Shown: one piece after another, positions 23,640 to 35,654 of the stretch
Numbering within the stretch: the first letter of the stretch is position 1
Layout: every line of letters starts with the position of its first letter
Translations under genes and position numbers: made by a program
Assembly (NCBI GenBank): GCA_021292105.1
Contig: CM037871.1
Location: 14,176,196 to 14,240,195, forward strand
DNA length: 64,000 nt
Direction: 5' to 3'
DNA from: Anadara kagoshimensis
Taxonomy: Eukaryota > Mollusca > Bivalvia > Arcoida > Arcidae
Notes under the pieces: model-generated
The model's database searches: none
Told to the model about the DNA's origin: nothing
What the model saw: the letters and a program-made list of their open reading frames with translations, nothing else

Positions 23640-24550
23640 CTCACCGTTCTTAGTCAAGAATTCACATTCAGAAATTTTCATATTTAATGCTTTCATGTAT
23701 TTTGAGGTCCAGTGCAATCAAAAACAAACTTTATATTTTGAAATGTTTTTTTCTTACGTATTCACATGTTTTCATCATAACTACAATATTTTTTTATATT
23801 TTGGGGGCTAATATGTTTATCCACAATAAGTGGTCAGCATGGCAAAGCAAATAAGTCAAATATATATAATAAAAAGACACAGGATTTATGTAATGTTTAT
23901 GTCGCCAAAATGATGCCATTTTCATCCAAATTCAAATAATTTGTATCACTCTTGATTGAACATCAACTCGATTAGAAACATCAATATCCGATTGCCGAAT
24001 AAGGCCTAAATAATAAACACTACATTTTGCAAGTCATATGATTTCGAGACGCTATGTAAGATGTATGTTTCTTTAGTAACAACTCAGTATAAATTTGTGA
24101 AATTGTAGTTTTTTTTATTTTAAGCTTATTCAAATCTGTACTTCAAAGTTTGGTTGTTTTGTAAGCGTAAGAGAATGGAATGAGTTTGTGTTTATTATGA
24201 AGATGTAATAATGACAAAAAATTCTCATTTTAACATGATTCTGTGAGATTTATAATGGTATTTGGTATATGATTTTGTGTAATAAGAAGCATTTAGCGCT
24301 GACCGACCAGGACAAAGGGATATTTTGACGTTATGTTGTCATTAAGTCTGTAGATTCGACAAATTCGGAAAACATTAGATTAACTCCCTTTCAACTAAAT
24401 GATCCGGTCAGGATTTGTGCCAAATGTTTATTTATTTTATTTCATTATTTTCAAGATAACTCCATTTTTGAAATTTTAATGTACAATTATATTATAAATG
24501 TAGTGATATACAGATGCATAAATTCGTTTAATTGCTTTTAATTAGTTTTA
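23640..24550. other. AT-rich stretch, nothing recognised
   Basis: No credible coding frame, RNA gene or repeat boundary seen. Confidence 0.45.
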
Positions 24551-24554
24551 CTTA

Positions 24555-24738
24555 CAGTCAAGCTTGTCTATAAAGACCACCCAGGGATACTATTTAAATT
24601 GGCCTTAACGTGAAGGTGGCAATTATATATATACAGGTGCCAACAACATGGATAAAATCCAATTAGGATTTAAAGTTTTCTAGACGTTAAAAGCATGTGG
24701 ATTTTATATAAGGGTGACCTTTAAGACAGGTTTGACTG
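24555..24738. mobile_element. MITE, 184 bp, Tc1/mariner type
   Basis: Inverted ends CAGTCAAGCTTGTCTATAAA and CAGTCAAACCTGTCTTAAAG (continuing GACCACCC / GGTCACCC) are flanked by TA on both sides. It is the same family as 40915-41093. No coding capacity. Confidence 0.85.
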
Positions 24739-24749
24739 TATTTTACATG

Positions 24750-25420
24750 TATGTCTGAAGTGCCAGTGTACTTACTTTGTCACCTATTTATGTGAAATTG
24801 ATTTAGAAATACAATTACAAAAACCGATATCTAGAATAGTGTAGTTTTTGTATTGTGAGTTTAGTTTATCTTGTTTGTGGTATACTAAAAGTTACATGGG
24901 CCTCATCATGGGTCTGAAGTGCCAATGTACTTATTTTGTAACATATTTATATGAAATTGAATTAGAAATAAAATTACATAATTTATATATCTAGAATATT
25001 CAAGTTTCTGCATTGTTAGTTAGATGAACCAAATCTGTGGTATGCTGAGAGTCTTATTGGCCTTATCATGGTTTTGAAGTGCCAATGTACTTATTTTGTA
25101 ACATATTTATATAAAATTGAATTAGAACTTATATTTTGAATATTGATTAAGTCTATATTGTTTTATTCATTTATCAAGTTTGTGGTATACTGAGAGTCTT
25201 ATGGGCCTCATCATGGTTCTAAAGTGCCAATGTACTTATTTTATAATATATTTATATGTAATTGAACTAGATTATAGAATATTGAATTAGAAATAAACTT
25301 ACATAACTTATATATTGAGTATTGTTTAAATTCTTGTATCATTCATTGATTTATCAAGTTTTTGGTTTACTAAACGTCTAAAAACCGCATGGGCCTCATC
25401 ACTAGCTTTAAGTTTGAAGT
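24750..25420 (+). repeat. Tandem repeat, units of about 145-160 bp, four copies
   Basis: Units start near 24752, 24912, 25072 and 25215 with 'tctgaagtgccaatgtactt', followed by 'gaaattgaattagaaataaa' and 'tgggcctcatcatgg'. Units differ by substitutions and small deletions. It begins about 10 bp after the MITE at 24555-24738. Confidence 0.8.
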
Positions 25421-25634
25421 AATCCAGTCAATAAATTGTTAGTCGAAATATACGAAATTTGTTATTTCTCTATTGTTAAAAGTGCATACTTTGATTGAAC
25501 ATATTTTTGCTCAATGAAAGACTCATGGAAACATCATTACCATTCTTCAAAAAGAGCATAATGTATATACATTGTAGATGGGAGTAAACAAATAAGAGAA
25601 GTGAGTGAAGTTGAGTTATGGTGTTTATGGTGTC

Positions 25635-25941
25635 AAATCAAGATTTCACATATATCGAGACGTCGCCAGCTTTAGGCGAAGGTACAGAAATTTTGACTGT
25701 GCGTTGCGCTGATGGCATTATACAGCAGTGGTCTTTAGCGTGCCAATCCCACCGTGACACGACACCTCGTTTATTTCAAGTTCCCATCCGAAATAACTGT
25801 GACTTTTATTTCGTAATGCCGAGTGCTTGGCGAAACAGTCTCTACCCACTTTCAAGTCTTGGGTCAGACCCGGCCGGGGATCGAACCCACAACCTCCCAC
25901 TTACAGAGCGAGCATTCTACCAACTAAGCTACCACAGTGAT
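25635..25941 (-). mobile_element. tRNA-derived SINE (family 1), minus strand
   Basis: The minus strand starts with a tRNA-like head: TAGCTTAGTTGGTAGAATGC (A box) and GGTTCGATCCC (B box) with 35 bp between. The body ('aagacttgaaagtgggtaga', 'cattacgaaataaaagtcac') and tail ('gacgtctcgatatatgtgaa') follow. It is not a tRNA gene: the acceptor stem does not close. The better-preserved copy of the pair. Confidence 0.8.
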
Positions 25942-26230
25942 TAAATAAGAGAAGTGATTAGATTATTTATTCACCAGTAACTATTACTACTAGGTACCAT
26001 AGTGTGATTAAAATCAGTGTTTATCATCAATTTAGAAAGTACAAGTAAATGTATTTATCTTAAGCAGGTAATTTCTGGTTGTTAATACGTTTTCTAATTT
26101 ACTACTTGTTGTTCAGTTATAATTTCTTTCTGGAATAGGAGAACTCTGTTTTTTAGGTGGTCCTTAATGTCAGCTCACGGATCAAAGCATCTCTTTCTAT
26201 TTAGTCTCGGATATTTCCAGGTGTAAGGCC

Positions 26231-26440
26231 AATTGACGGATCGGCGGCCACGCCCACAATGTTCCGACAAAGGCCCAGCATGCTTGAATTTCACGCAACA
26301 AGAATGAAAACTCGGTCTGAATAGTGATATTTAATAACGTCACTGACACAAGAACGTCATTAGTTGCCGTGGCGCTGCTTTGGTACCTTAATAGCGGCCA
26401 ATGTCAGAATATAATAGGCGTTGCCGGCGATACATCAATT
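26231..26440. mobile_element. MITE, 210 bp
   Basis: Inverted ends AATTGACGGATCGGCGGCC and AATTGATGTATCGCCGGCA. Related partial copies lie at 28390-28426 (end only) and 29878-29990 (left half). No coding capacity. Confidence 0.65.
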
Positions 26441-26504
26441 ATCAGTTTGCTTGCCTAAGGCCGATGTTTTTCTCAGAAATCTAGAATTTCACCAACAATA
26501 TCAA

Positions 26505-26825
26505 AACTGACTGCAACGACTGCGTTGGCCTAGTAAAAAGGTCGCTTCGTAAATGAGAGGTCGTGGGTTCGAACCCTGTTCTGAACCAAGACTTGAAAGT
26601 GGGTATTGACTGTTCTTTTGCCAAGCATTCGGCATTACGAAAAAAAGTCACAGTTCTTTCGGATGGGAACATAAAGTAAACGAGTTCCCGTGTGACGGTG
26701 GGTGTTGAACAATAAAGAACCCTGCTGTATAATGCCTTCAGCGCAACAACCAGGCAGAAATTTTGCATCTTTCTAGAGCTAGCAACGTCTCAATATAAGT
26801 TAAACATTCTTGACTGGGACGTTAG
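26505..26825 (+). mobile_element. tRNA-derived SINE (family 1), plus strand
   Basis: Same family as 25635-25941: B box GGTTCGAACCC at 26568, then 'aagacttgaaagtgggtatt', 'cggcattacgaaaaaaagtc', 'cccgtgtgacggtgggtgtt' and the tail 'caacgtctcaatataagtta'. The A box region is degenerate. Confidence 0.75.
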
Positions 26826-27084
26826 CACTCAACACAGCTCTAAAGTGAGTAAGTGAAATAATATTGGCCGTAAAACACATAAACTTTTGCCCATTGTATT
26901 ATATGTGCTGTGTTAGCTTGCTGAGGATTGGTTGCGCTACGGGTATTTTTCTGGGCGTATTTCTGGGGTTCTTTTAGGACAAAATTTGAAATATCGCTCC
27001 TTTGTCCTGGATGTGAAGAAGCTGGGGAGCAGAAAAACGAACCGTAATAGGCGTGTAAATTCGGATTTGATTTGACCATATAAT

Positions 27085-27156
27085 ATCAAAATAAAAAAAA
27101 TAAAAATAAAAATAAAAATAAATAAATAAATTAATAAATAAATAAATAAATAAATT
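27085..27156 (+). repeat. (AAAAT)n/(AAAT)n microsatellite
   Basis: Runs of AAAAT pass into AAAT units over about 70 bp. Confidence 0.95.
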
Positions 27157-27499
27157 TGAAATCGATAGCGATTTTATAAAGATCTAATAGTCAATGGGCG
27201 ATAACTCAAAGTAGAATTGAAGATGTCCTTGTTGTGTTTTTAAAATTCAAATCGACCGGATCATCAATACTTTATTTTACACATCGATAAATACGCCCAG
27301 AACAAATAATATAATATTTCAATAAAAATGAAAAATTAATATTTTCGTTATTTTACTGCGGATGTGTTGTGTAAACATAACATTACTCGGGGTATATAAA
27401 AAAGATGGAAACGATTGCCTGGCTACTTCAACTATTTAATTTTCGAGATGAGGACAGATTTGGTACCAGTCTGTCCATATTATCAATAGACGACGGACT

Positions 27500-27685
27500 T
27501 TTTTCCTTTATTTTTCCATTTTGATTCCACATGTGACGGCTATAGTCTGATTATCTGGATAGGATTACTATTTCGAATCTTGAAATTCGCGCGTTTTACT
27601 TATTTACTTGTTTTAAAAGTTTATAGATTTGTGGATTGTGATTTGAACATGGAATGACATGTTTGTTGTTTTTTATCATTGTAAG
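27500..27685 (+). repeat. Diverged retroelement 3' tail
   Basis: 'ttttgattccacatgtgacggctatag' and 'ggattgtgatttgaacatgg' recall the tail at 36260-36450 (cacgtgacgggtgtag, ggattgtgattcggaaatgg). Weak. Confidence 0.4.
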
Positions 27686-27940
27686 TTATATTTGTAAAAT
27701 ATTTTTATTCCCATATTTATAATTCATTTCAAAAAGTTCACCAAGACCTTTCTAGTCCTAAAACATTGGGATATACAGACTTGCTCTTTCTTGTGTAACA
27801 GGAGGTTAGTGCTGTACCACATCAAAATCAACCATGTGTACCAGTAAAATACCTAACGAGATCAGGTCCTTCGGAAGGCCCAAATATGTGCAAGAGGTTA
27901 ACCACAATGGGACCAAAAATGTAACTGGAGCTCCGTATTT

Positions 27941-28126
27941 GGGTTCGCCGCTGTACCACCCTCTAACGTTTGTGCGGAACACTTATTTCCAATGGTTATG
28001 AAATAACATGACACGACGTTTTCCCGCGAATTCAACGTCATTCCGGGAATCTGTGACGTTGACGTTTTCCAAAACGGTCCGCACGTACGTTAAGAGGTAT
28101 TGATCACGTGGTACAGCGGCGAACCC
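27941..28126. mobile_element. MITE, about 186 bp, GGGTTCGCC ends
   Basis: Inverted ends GGGTTCGCCGCTGTACCAC at 27941 and 28109-28126 are almost perfect. The interior carries 'cacgacgttttcccgcgaat' and 'gttaagaggtattgatcac'. A diverged relative is at 33512-33682. Confidence 0.8.
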
Positions 28127-28129
28127 CAT

Positions 28130-29460
28130 TGAACCACCTTGTAAAACTAAAAATGTAAACGTTAGCGTAATAATCCAAATACTGGACGGACCAAGTATAA
28201 AACAACATTGTAATAATTAAACACTTCTTACAAGTGCTTCTGAAATATAGTAAACTCTGAAAAAAGATTGACAAAGGAAACGGTAATTTCGTTCTAAATT
28301 TATATTTTAATTAGGGGATAACTGTCTTGTAATTTTCGATTTGCCGAGTTTTCATTTTTTTAGTGTGCAATTGAAGCATACCGGAAATTTGTTGAAACAT
28401 TGTGGGCGTGACCGGCGATACGTCAATTTGAAGACCTACATGTACATGTATATCGGTAGTTATACTGGTTATCCCTATTCTAATTCAAAACATACTTTAA
28501 AGGACAAGGCAAGTATTTTCCGAAAATGATACTAAAATTACTCGGGGTTTTTCTAAATCTATACGAACAGGTTGAGACGGATCATACACCCGGACAATTT
28601 ACAGCATTGTAGGAATTTCTCTGACTTTAAAATTTGATTCTATGAAAAAAGAAACAAAAGTAAAGTGCATTCCGGATAAGACACGATCACTTACGGACAC
28701 TTAATTGACGACATCATAATTTACGCAAAAACGAAAGAACGTCAACAAAATTTGATGACGTCATTTTACTAAGACACGGATGACGGCATACAAAAGTGAA
28801 CATTTGATGCAAATATTTGTTTACAAATCGCATTTCTGAGCGTAAGTAAAAAATCCTACACCACGAACAGTGTAATATTTACAATGACAGGAAAATATTC
28901 ATTCTCGTATGATATATATATTCTGTCCTACCTGTGTAGATTTAATTAATCCATCATGACGGTTTGGTACCAAATGTACAAGTGCAAGTACCCGGGAACT
29001 TCCAAGCGGTATATTGTGATTATACTGTGAGCCAAATATTGACATCAGCCAATAAAACGGGCGTTACATACAGAATGAATTTGAATAGCCGTTTTAAAAC
29101 TTAAAAAAGAAATTTCATACTATGAGATTATTTATTTCAGTTCTAGTGCCACAGTTCAGTTTTAGTATACATGTAGAGTAAACGAATGGTGTTTTAGGTC
29201 TTATCAGATTATTTTACTTTTGTCACTCTTTAAAGAAATTTCTCGCATAGCGATTGGTTAACTTGCCGAAATACATGGAACTATGTTCGGAAATCTGCCG
29301 GGGTACATAAACGCACGCAACGTTTAGCGGTAAAAGGGAAGTAACTCGTACATCTCTGACGTCTAGTTACGCTAAACAAAGATGGAGACAACGTACGCAA
29401 GTCACACAAAATACGAAATGGAATTTAAAAAGATCCAACTGGTTACGCTTTGAAGGGTGA
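28130..29460. other. AT-rich stretch; one short MITE end only
   Basis: Apart from the 28390-28426 match to the end of the MITE at 26231, no gene or repeat was recognised. Confidence 0.4.
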
Positions 29461-29467
29461 CAAAAAC

Positions 29468-29581
29468 GTTATACAGTGCTTTTGCAGGTTACACGGCCCC
29501 ATGTACCCCTGCGGCTCAGGGTACATACATCTTTGACGGGGTACATGGGGCCGTGTAACCTGACAAAGCCCTGTATAACTT
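29468..29581. repeat. Long hairpin with 25-bp perfect arms
   Basis: Arms 29485-29509 and 29538-29562 are perfect reverse complements (start CAGGTTACACGGCCCC), with a 28-nt loop. Imperfect pairing extends outward about 17 bp (gttatacagtgcttttg against caaagccctgtataac). The arms are GC-rich against an AT-rich background. It could be a small palindromic MITE or a foldback RNA. Confidence 0.85.
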
Positions 29582-29877
29582 ATAATATCAGGACTCACGT
29601 ATATCGAGACTAAGCATCTAAAACATATAGCTAAGTCCCACAGTCCCACTATACCATGTAGAGTGAAAATGAATGAATCGGTTTTAAATATGAACAAGTA
29701 CACTTCACTAGAATACAAATATAGAATTTAACAAAATAGTACTACTATATATTCTAACTTTAATAAAAAGCTGAATAAAAATATGAATGACAACCAGAGT
29801 TATAGTAATAAGATAGTCCTATATTCAGGGTATCTAATTACGTGTCAAGCACTGCATGTGATTAAATTCAGGGATCT

Positions 29878-29990
29878 CCGGCAACGCTCACAATGTTCAA
29901 ACAAAGGTTTGGCATGCTTAAATACACGCAAAAAGAATAAAAATTCGACCTGAATTGCGCCGTTTAATGACGTCACTAACACTAGCATCC
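29878..29990 (+). repeat. Partial copy of MITE 26231-26440
   Basis: 'ccggcaacgctcacaatgtt', 'gcatgcttaaatacacgcaa' and 'taatgacgtcactaacac' align to the left half of that MITE in the same orientation. Confidence 0.6.
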
Positions 29991-30365
29991 AAAATTATCC
30001 TGAGTATTTGATGTCCAATGGTTCATTTTTGCTTCGATTCGCATTTTTCATTTAACACGTAGCGTATGTTTCCAGCTTGACAGGAGGTGCATAACCTTTC
30101 GGAGCATCAGGTATCATTTCACCGTTAGACGTTATAATGTCACTGTATTCAAAATAATCAGGATATATATGACATAACACAGTTCAGTTTTGTCTCCATC
30201 ATCATTTTTTGTTACACACGTTGCAAGTGTACACGTAGATAAACAGGATATGATAACCCTTCTTAAGCACCCGGCTTCACTTGTTAAACTAAGTTTGTCG
30301 GGTTTCAAAGTTTTTACTTAGTTTTTGATATTTTGATTTGAACAAGGACCAGTGTATGTGCTTAT
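29990..30365 (+). repeat. Two diverged retroelement 3' tails in tandem
   Basis: 29990-30160 ('tgatgtccaatggttcattt', 'caggaggtgcataacctttc', 'ggagcatcagg') and 30195-30365 ('aagtgtacacgtagataaac', 'cttaagcacccggcttcact', 'ttgatttgaacaaggacc') each align to the tail at 36200-36450. Confidence 0.55.
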
Positions 30366-30654
30366 AATTGGAACATTAAACAAAATTTATCGAAGTCTGT
30401 TTGATTTTGATTTTATGATAACAAATGGTATTTAAGCTCTAATAATCGAAGAGCATCGAAATAATCATTATCACGTTGTCCTGTTGCATTGCTTATTTTA
30501 CAATAAATTGTAGTTTCAATATATTAAATGATTTTTAAGTATGGAATTTTTCAAAACATTAAAATGACGCAAATACCGATATCTGGTAACCATAATTACA
30601 TAACATGTATAACGCCCATGTCCTATAGCTACCTTAAGAGGTACTTTATCAAAA

Positions 30655-30950
30655 ACAAACATACTAATCCATGTCCGAATTACAATTCCGAAGCAAAGTA
30701 AAAGGTTTGGAACTGACAAGTTAGGTTAGACACGTTAACTTCCACCAGGGAAGTAAGGCCGGATGTTCCGGAAGGGTTAAGACCTCCTGTTTAGCTAGCT
30801 ACAACCGCCACGCGTGGAAGCAAAATTGTGTGAAAGGAACATGGAACTATGAGACATCAAATATATCAAGGACAATCCTGGACACAGAGACATTAACAGT
30901 TCTGTGATGACGGCCTTTAAACTGTTTGAGGACATTGGTAAGCAATTTCA
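30655..30950 (-). repeat. Retroelement 3' tail
   Basis: Good minus-strand copy: 'cttccaccagggaagtaagg', 'gacctcctgtttagctagct', 'gaaaggaacatggaactatg', 'gacaatcctggacacagaga', 'tgtgatgacggccttt'. It is the uninterrupted counterpart of the copy at 8408-10100. Confidence 0.75.
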
Positions 30951-31599
30951 CTCAATATGATCTAGTTTTGCGCATTTACTTTTTTCTCAGTCTCAAGGTA
31001 AACAAATCGTGTCTTTACAAAAAGTCGTGTGCTAAATATTATTACGTTATAAGCACTGACCAAAATTGCGCCTGCTAGTTCTATCAGGTTGATAGGTGAT
31101 TGCAAATCGTAAGTAAAATATTGAGAAAACACCATAAGAAACTTGTACAAAGGTGATATACTGATATCCAAGATAGATACTGAAAACTATATTGAAAGAA
31201 TCTCCGAACATTTTGGTTGTACCTTTATGTGTATTCTGTGATAAGTAACGAGACTAAGATATAAAGGAGAAATGCAAATAAAAAGTTGTATACATTGAAG
31301 ATTTTCTGAAAACCACAGTATTACTGACGAGAAAGACATTCATCAAGGAAAAGTTGTTATTTACTACTTTATCCACAATTCATGAAAGGAAAGTAATTAA
31401 TATTTCTCGTTTAATGAAACAACATTATTTCTTTGTTTCGATTTGGTACCTCCTAAATACACAGTTTAAAGTTGACAGGTAAAGAATATTGCTAAATAAC
31501 TGAAATAACTGAAAGATATTATCATATCTTCACATAAAAAGGCAATATGAAAATGACCAGAGATTAACTTCATATAACAGAGAAGGCGTCATGCATATA

Positions 31600-31905
31600 A
31601 ATTGTTGACACAGGGATCTTGCAAGTCCGTACTTATCAAGGTGCTCAAAAACCTTTATGGTCGTCATCACGGTATTATCATAAGTATCATGTTTTGGTAT
31701 CCAAAATTTCCCTGTGCACATTCCATGGCCCAACGTTTCAGGTTCCTTTCATTCTAAAATTTTATTTCACAAGTGACGGGTGTTGCTACTTAAACAGGAG
31801 GTGCTTACCCTTCCGGAGCACCCGGCCTCACTTCCCTAGTTAAGAGTTTTACTTTATTTTTGTATTATGGTTTTAACATGGATTGACATGTTTTTGTCTG
31901 ATTAT
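31600..31905 (+). repeat. Retroelement 3' coding end and tail
   Basis: Plus-strand copy from 'ttgttgacacagggatcttg' (coding end, LLTQG-like) to 'aacaggaggtgcttaccctt' and 'ccggagcacccggcctcact'. 5'-truncated. Confidence 0.7.
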
Positions 31906-31909
31906 CAGA

Positions 31910-33125
31910 ATTTATGAAGTAAGTCTAATTCGCCATCGTATCTTGTTCGTGATACGTGTATGACCCTTGTTAATGATGATAATGTTTAATTCTAGTGCTT
32001 GTTAAAACATTTAAAAAAATGAGAGAAATACTCCAACCAAACTGTAATCACTGATGTTTTACACTAAGTTTTTCCTAAATTATTTCTAAGCAATGTTAAA
32101 TTTTATAATAAAAAATGAAACTTGTTTTAATAGTGTTTGTGTAACCTGTGTATACTGTTCTGTATTTGTTTACTTTCCCATATAACAGAATGTAAAATAC
32201 AAGTTTGGGTAGATTCGTAGGTCAAGTTACAAATAGTTGAGTTTGATAATAGTAATTCTTAATATTATATTAACATGATTTGTTAAAGCTATCGTCAACT
32301 TAATACAATACTACTCTTCACGTCTATTTATTTATTTATTTATTTAATTTTGCAGCACTAGATATTATATTCAATCTTTTTTAAAGATAAATATAAAAAT
32401 TGACAGCTGTAGAATAGCAGCCAGATGAACAATACATTAAAATAAAAATAATCAATTTAAAAATTAACCATTTTCATTATATATACGATTTTATGAAAAA
32501 CAACAAAATAAAAGTTATAGCAGCATGATATTTCAAGAAATATGTATAACACATTGAATGATGATTATAAAAATTATAGCATTGTATATTACTTGTATTT
32601 GTAATTTATCACAAAGTTAAAATTCAAGCTTTATTTCTAATGAATATTGTGCAATCGAAATATATTGCGCTATGACAAGGCATGCTGTCGTTGGTTTTCA
32701 TTTTGTCATTTGATTATGTTCATGAAAATCAAACTACAAAACAATAATATTGTCCCGTTTTTAAAACTGATCTTTATTTAAGACGTAAATTCAAACTATG
32801 CGGATGCCATTAATCGCCATTACCAAGCGTTAGCATAAAACAATAATTTCATCACGCCACACTGTCTGCTATTAAAATTGGAATAAAAGTATTTACAAAA
32901 ATGAAATTATCCCGCTTTGTCACAGATATGAAATAAATAAAAGACATTTAGATTATAGATATTTCTAATGAGAGGTGGCAAGTTTTACACATGTACTAAC
33001 ATAATTTGAAATTCATTTTAATTAAGCACCATTTCCATTAATTATCACTGCTTAGTGTTTGCAAATAACAATAGTGCCATCACATCACACCGACTGCTAT
33101 TAAGATTACAATATGAACTAGAACT
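31910..33125. other. AT-rich stretch, nothing recognised
   Basis: A short (ATTT)n run lies at 32328-32345. No gene or repeat boundary seen. Confidence 0.45.
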
Positions 33126-33129
33126 GTCA

Positions 33130-33385
33130 CTTGAGAACCAAATACCCCAGACCGAAACATATAACGTTTTCCAGCGACTTTGACCTTTCCGACATGACCT
33201 TGGTTAAAGGTCATGACACACCTTTAGACAATGGAGATTATTCATGTGAAGTTTAATAACAGTCGTCAAAAGCACCTATAAGATATGACCCGGTCACAGT
33301 TTTACACAGACAGACAGACGGACGGACAGATAGACAGACATGGTGATTCCTATATCCTCCTAATACTAGTTTGCGGGGTTTATAA
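33130..33385. repeat. Dispersed repeat with (ACAG/ACGG)n run
   Basis: 'gaccttggttaaaggtcatg', 'cacagacagacagacggacg' and 'ttcctatatcctcctaatac' have the look of a widespread bivalve repeat. Only one copy is in this window, so the call rests on resemblance. Confidence 0.4.
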
Positions 33386-33511
33386 TTATGGGCATTTAAA
33401 ATAATTACACAACATTATTGAGAGACAGTAGAAAAATGCATATGTTATAAAATAACAATAATAATAAGATAAAATAAAATGAGATTCATTATTACGTAAG
33501 CACCATTACCA

Positions 33512-33682
33512 AAGTACAAGGTGATACCCCTAACATTTGAGCAAAATTATTATCAGCATATCAGTTCACTTTTTCCCGTAAACACGACGTTATTTCAGGA
33601 ATTCGTTGCGTTAACATTTACAAATGCCCGACACAATTGTTAAGAGGTGTTGACCACATTGTACGCTAGCGAACTCTGTTGC
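33512..33682. repeat. Diverged copy of MITE 27941-28126
   Basis: 'aacacgacgttatttcagga', 'gttaagaggtgttgaccaca' and 'gctagcgaactc' align to the right two thirds of that MITE. It ends 39 bp from the stop codon of gene B, in its 3' flank. Confidence 0.55.
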
Positions 33683-33720
33683 CATTGTTTAGTACTAACC
33701 AATAAGTTTAACATAATGCT

Positions 33721-34462
33721 TTATAAAACTTCTGCATATCCCGTTTTGTCACTGACGTTAAACTCCAAACTACTTGGTGTAGTTCTTGAATTATTAGGTT
33801 CTATATCTGAATAATGAAGTCTATCTGTGTTGACATTCTCTCTACTTATTTTGCTTCCACTTTGAGCCACCGAGGGCTTTGGTGTTACAATTGGTGGCTT
33901 TTTGTTGATTGGTGGTTTACTGGCATTTGTTTTACTATTTTTTGGTTCGTTCTTAGTTTTCTTATTAACTATGGCATACACTGGCCCTGTTTCCATATCT
34001 TGTTGGTTTTCCTTTTTGTCTTGTATAGCATACACAGAAGCATCATCGTTTTCATGTTTTTGGGTCTTTGGTTTCTTTACCGGCATCGAATATACGACAC
34101 CACCTTGAACTTGTTTAAGGGATCTATTTATTGGAACAGAATGCATGGTCTGGCCTTTATGTGTAGTAGTTGAGTTTGTGTTAGAAATGTTGGAGCGTGT
34201 CGAAGTTTCAACCTCTGCATAACCACCAGAGATATCAATAAAAGTATTCTTATCTCTAGGATCGGTTAAATTTATTTCGGCATAACCTCCTATATTGTCA
34301 TCTTCTAGAGGATCACTATCCATACTACGGTATAACTCATTGTCCCTCATATCATCACCGTCGGCATCATCTTCATCATGAACAACAGCCTGGTTCATAT
34401 AACTATGTGAGTCAGCCTTTGGACCTGGTTCATCGTACTGGTGCTTTCTTTTTCTTTTTCGT
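33721..34462 (-). CDS. Gene B exon 6: tyrosine-rich cytoplasmic tail
   Basis: Last coding exon of a six-exon receptor gene (492 residues). It follows 'tttgaattaag' as acceptor, completes Arg246 and runs to a TAA at 33721. Residues 246-252 are RRKRKRK, a stop-transfer after the membrane helix. The 241-residue tail has an acidic stretch (275-301) and ten tyrosines: SYMNQ at 267 (Grb2-type YxN), GGYAEI at 306, GGYAEV at 327, VVYSMP at 370, SVYAIQ at 390, PVYAIV at 408, LHYSDI at 463 (ITIM pattern) and TGYAEV at 488 (ITSM-like), plus a proline-rich stretch KPPINKKPPIVTPKP (428-442). Such tails bind SH2 and SH3 proteins after phosphorylation. The family is not one I can name. Stretches upstream of the acceptor (to 34551) are intron, not coding. 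Confidence 0.9.
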
Positions 34463-34729
34463 CTTAATTCAAAATTAAATAAAAATATATTTTTCATTGT
34501 ACAAGCAGCAGTTCTAAATACTCCCGAAACGAAAAATATAATACACGACAATATTCAAAGACAGAACAATAGTTTACAACATTAAAGACCATGGCAAAAC
34601 AATATTTACGGATATTTTGTTTATTTGTTTGACACAACATGGAACTAACTTTACAAATAACAGTAAAATAAATTGTTCCGCAATATTCTTATCAAATAAA
34701 ACTGTGAATGTATGGGTCTTATATACTAA

Positions 34730-34876
34730 AAAAACAAACATACAAATCCATGTCCGAATCGCAACCCAGAAGCAAAGTAAAACATTTGGAATTTACAAGT
34801 TAGGTTAGACGCGTGGACTTTCACCAAGGAAATGAGGCCGGGTGCTCCGAAAGGGTAAGCACCTCCTGTTTACCCT
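34730..34876 (-). repeat. Retroelement 3' tail, left of an inverted pair
   Basis: 'aaatccatgtccgaatcgca', 'acaagttaggttagacgcgt', 'gaggccgggtgctccgaaag' and 'cacctcctgttta' match the end of the tail in minus orientation. Confidence 0.7.
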
Positions 34877-34919
34877 TCACCAAAATACAGAAAAATGTGA
34901 GAAACAATACTTTTTTTAT

Positions 34920-35150
34920 TTTCATTACAGTATTGTTGATAACTATAATATCTATGTGTCTAGGATTGTCCTGAATATATTTGACGTCCAATTGTTCCAT
35001 GTTCCTTTTATTCTTTATTTTGATTACACATGTGATAGAAGAAGCTTTTAAAACACCTGACATCACTTTCCTGGTAAAAGTTCACATGTAAAGCCTAATT
35101 TGTTTCAAATTTTTACTTTGCTTTGGGAATGTAAATTATGGATTAGTGTG
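34920..35150 (+). repeat. Retroelement 3' tail, right of an inverted pair
   Basis: 'tattgttgataactataata', 'gtctaggattgtcctgaata', 'tttgacgtccaattgttcca' and 'ctttcctggtaaaagttcac' match 36187-36450 in plus orientation. With 34730-34876 it forms an inverted pair with about 45 bp between. Confidence 0.65.
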
Positions 35151-35654
35151 TGAATTTAGTAGCTTTAGAATATCCACGTAAAACAATTTTTAATTGAAAG
35201 AAAATCCATTTCGTTATTGCACTTGGAGATACGACTTCTACGAGTACATAACGTGCGATCACTAAATTCATGGAAGGAAGAGTTTTGACATTTTTTTTAT
35301 ATTTTTTCAATAAAGTGTGATTAGACATAGATTCTTGCTTTTGTACTCTTGTACACTTGTTTAATGTAAGATTAACAAACTGTCTATCAATATTTATAGA
35401 TTTGTAAGAAGATCTGTAACTATATTTTTGATATTTTAGGACACAGCATCAATAAAATAGTAACTATTGTCCTCTGCTAATGGTAAGGGGGCACTCTTTA
35501 GCTCAGTCTATGCACACCATTCAGAATTAGTGCCTGATTTACTTAGAGGCATTCAAAACATACAAGAATATACAATCCTCTTAATATCTTAATAATATCT
35601 TATCAGTATACGTCACGGGCTACCCTGTTTCACATGTAAACAATCGGTATACCA

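Noticed and set aside
25870-25941. Possible tRNA gene (A and B boxes present)
   Set aside because: The acceptor and anticodon stems do not close and the sequence continues into a SINE body shared with 26505-26825.
34463-34551. N-terminal extension of the gene B tail exon
   Set aside because: This stretch precedes a good acceptor and gives a weak hydrophobic start, while the spliced transmembrane exon at 36709-36796 joins in phase.
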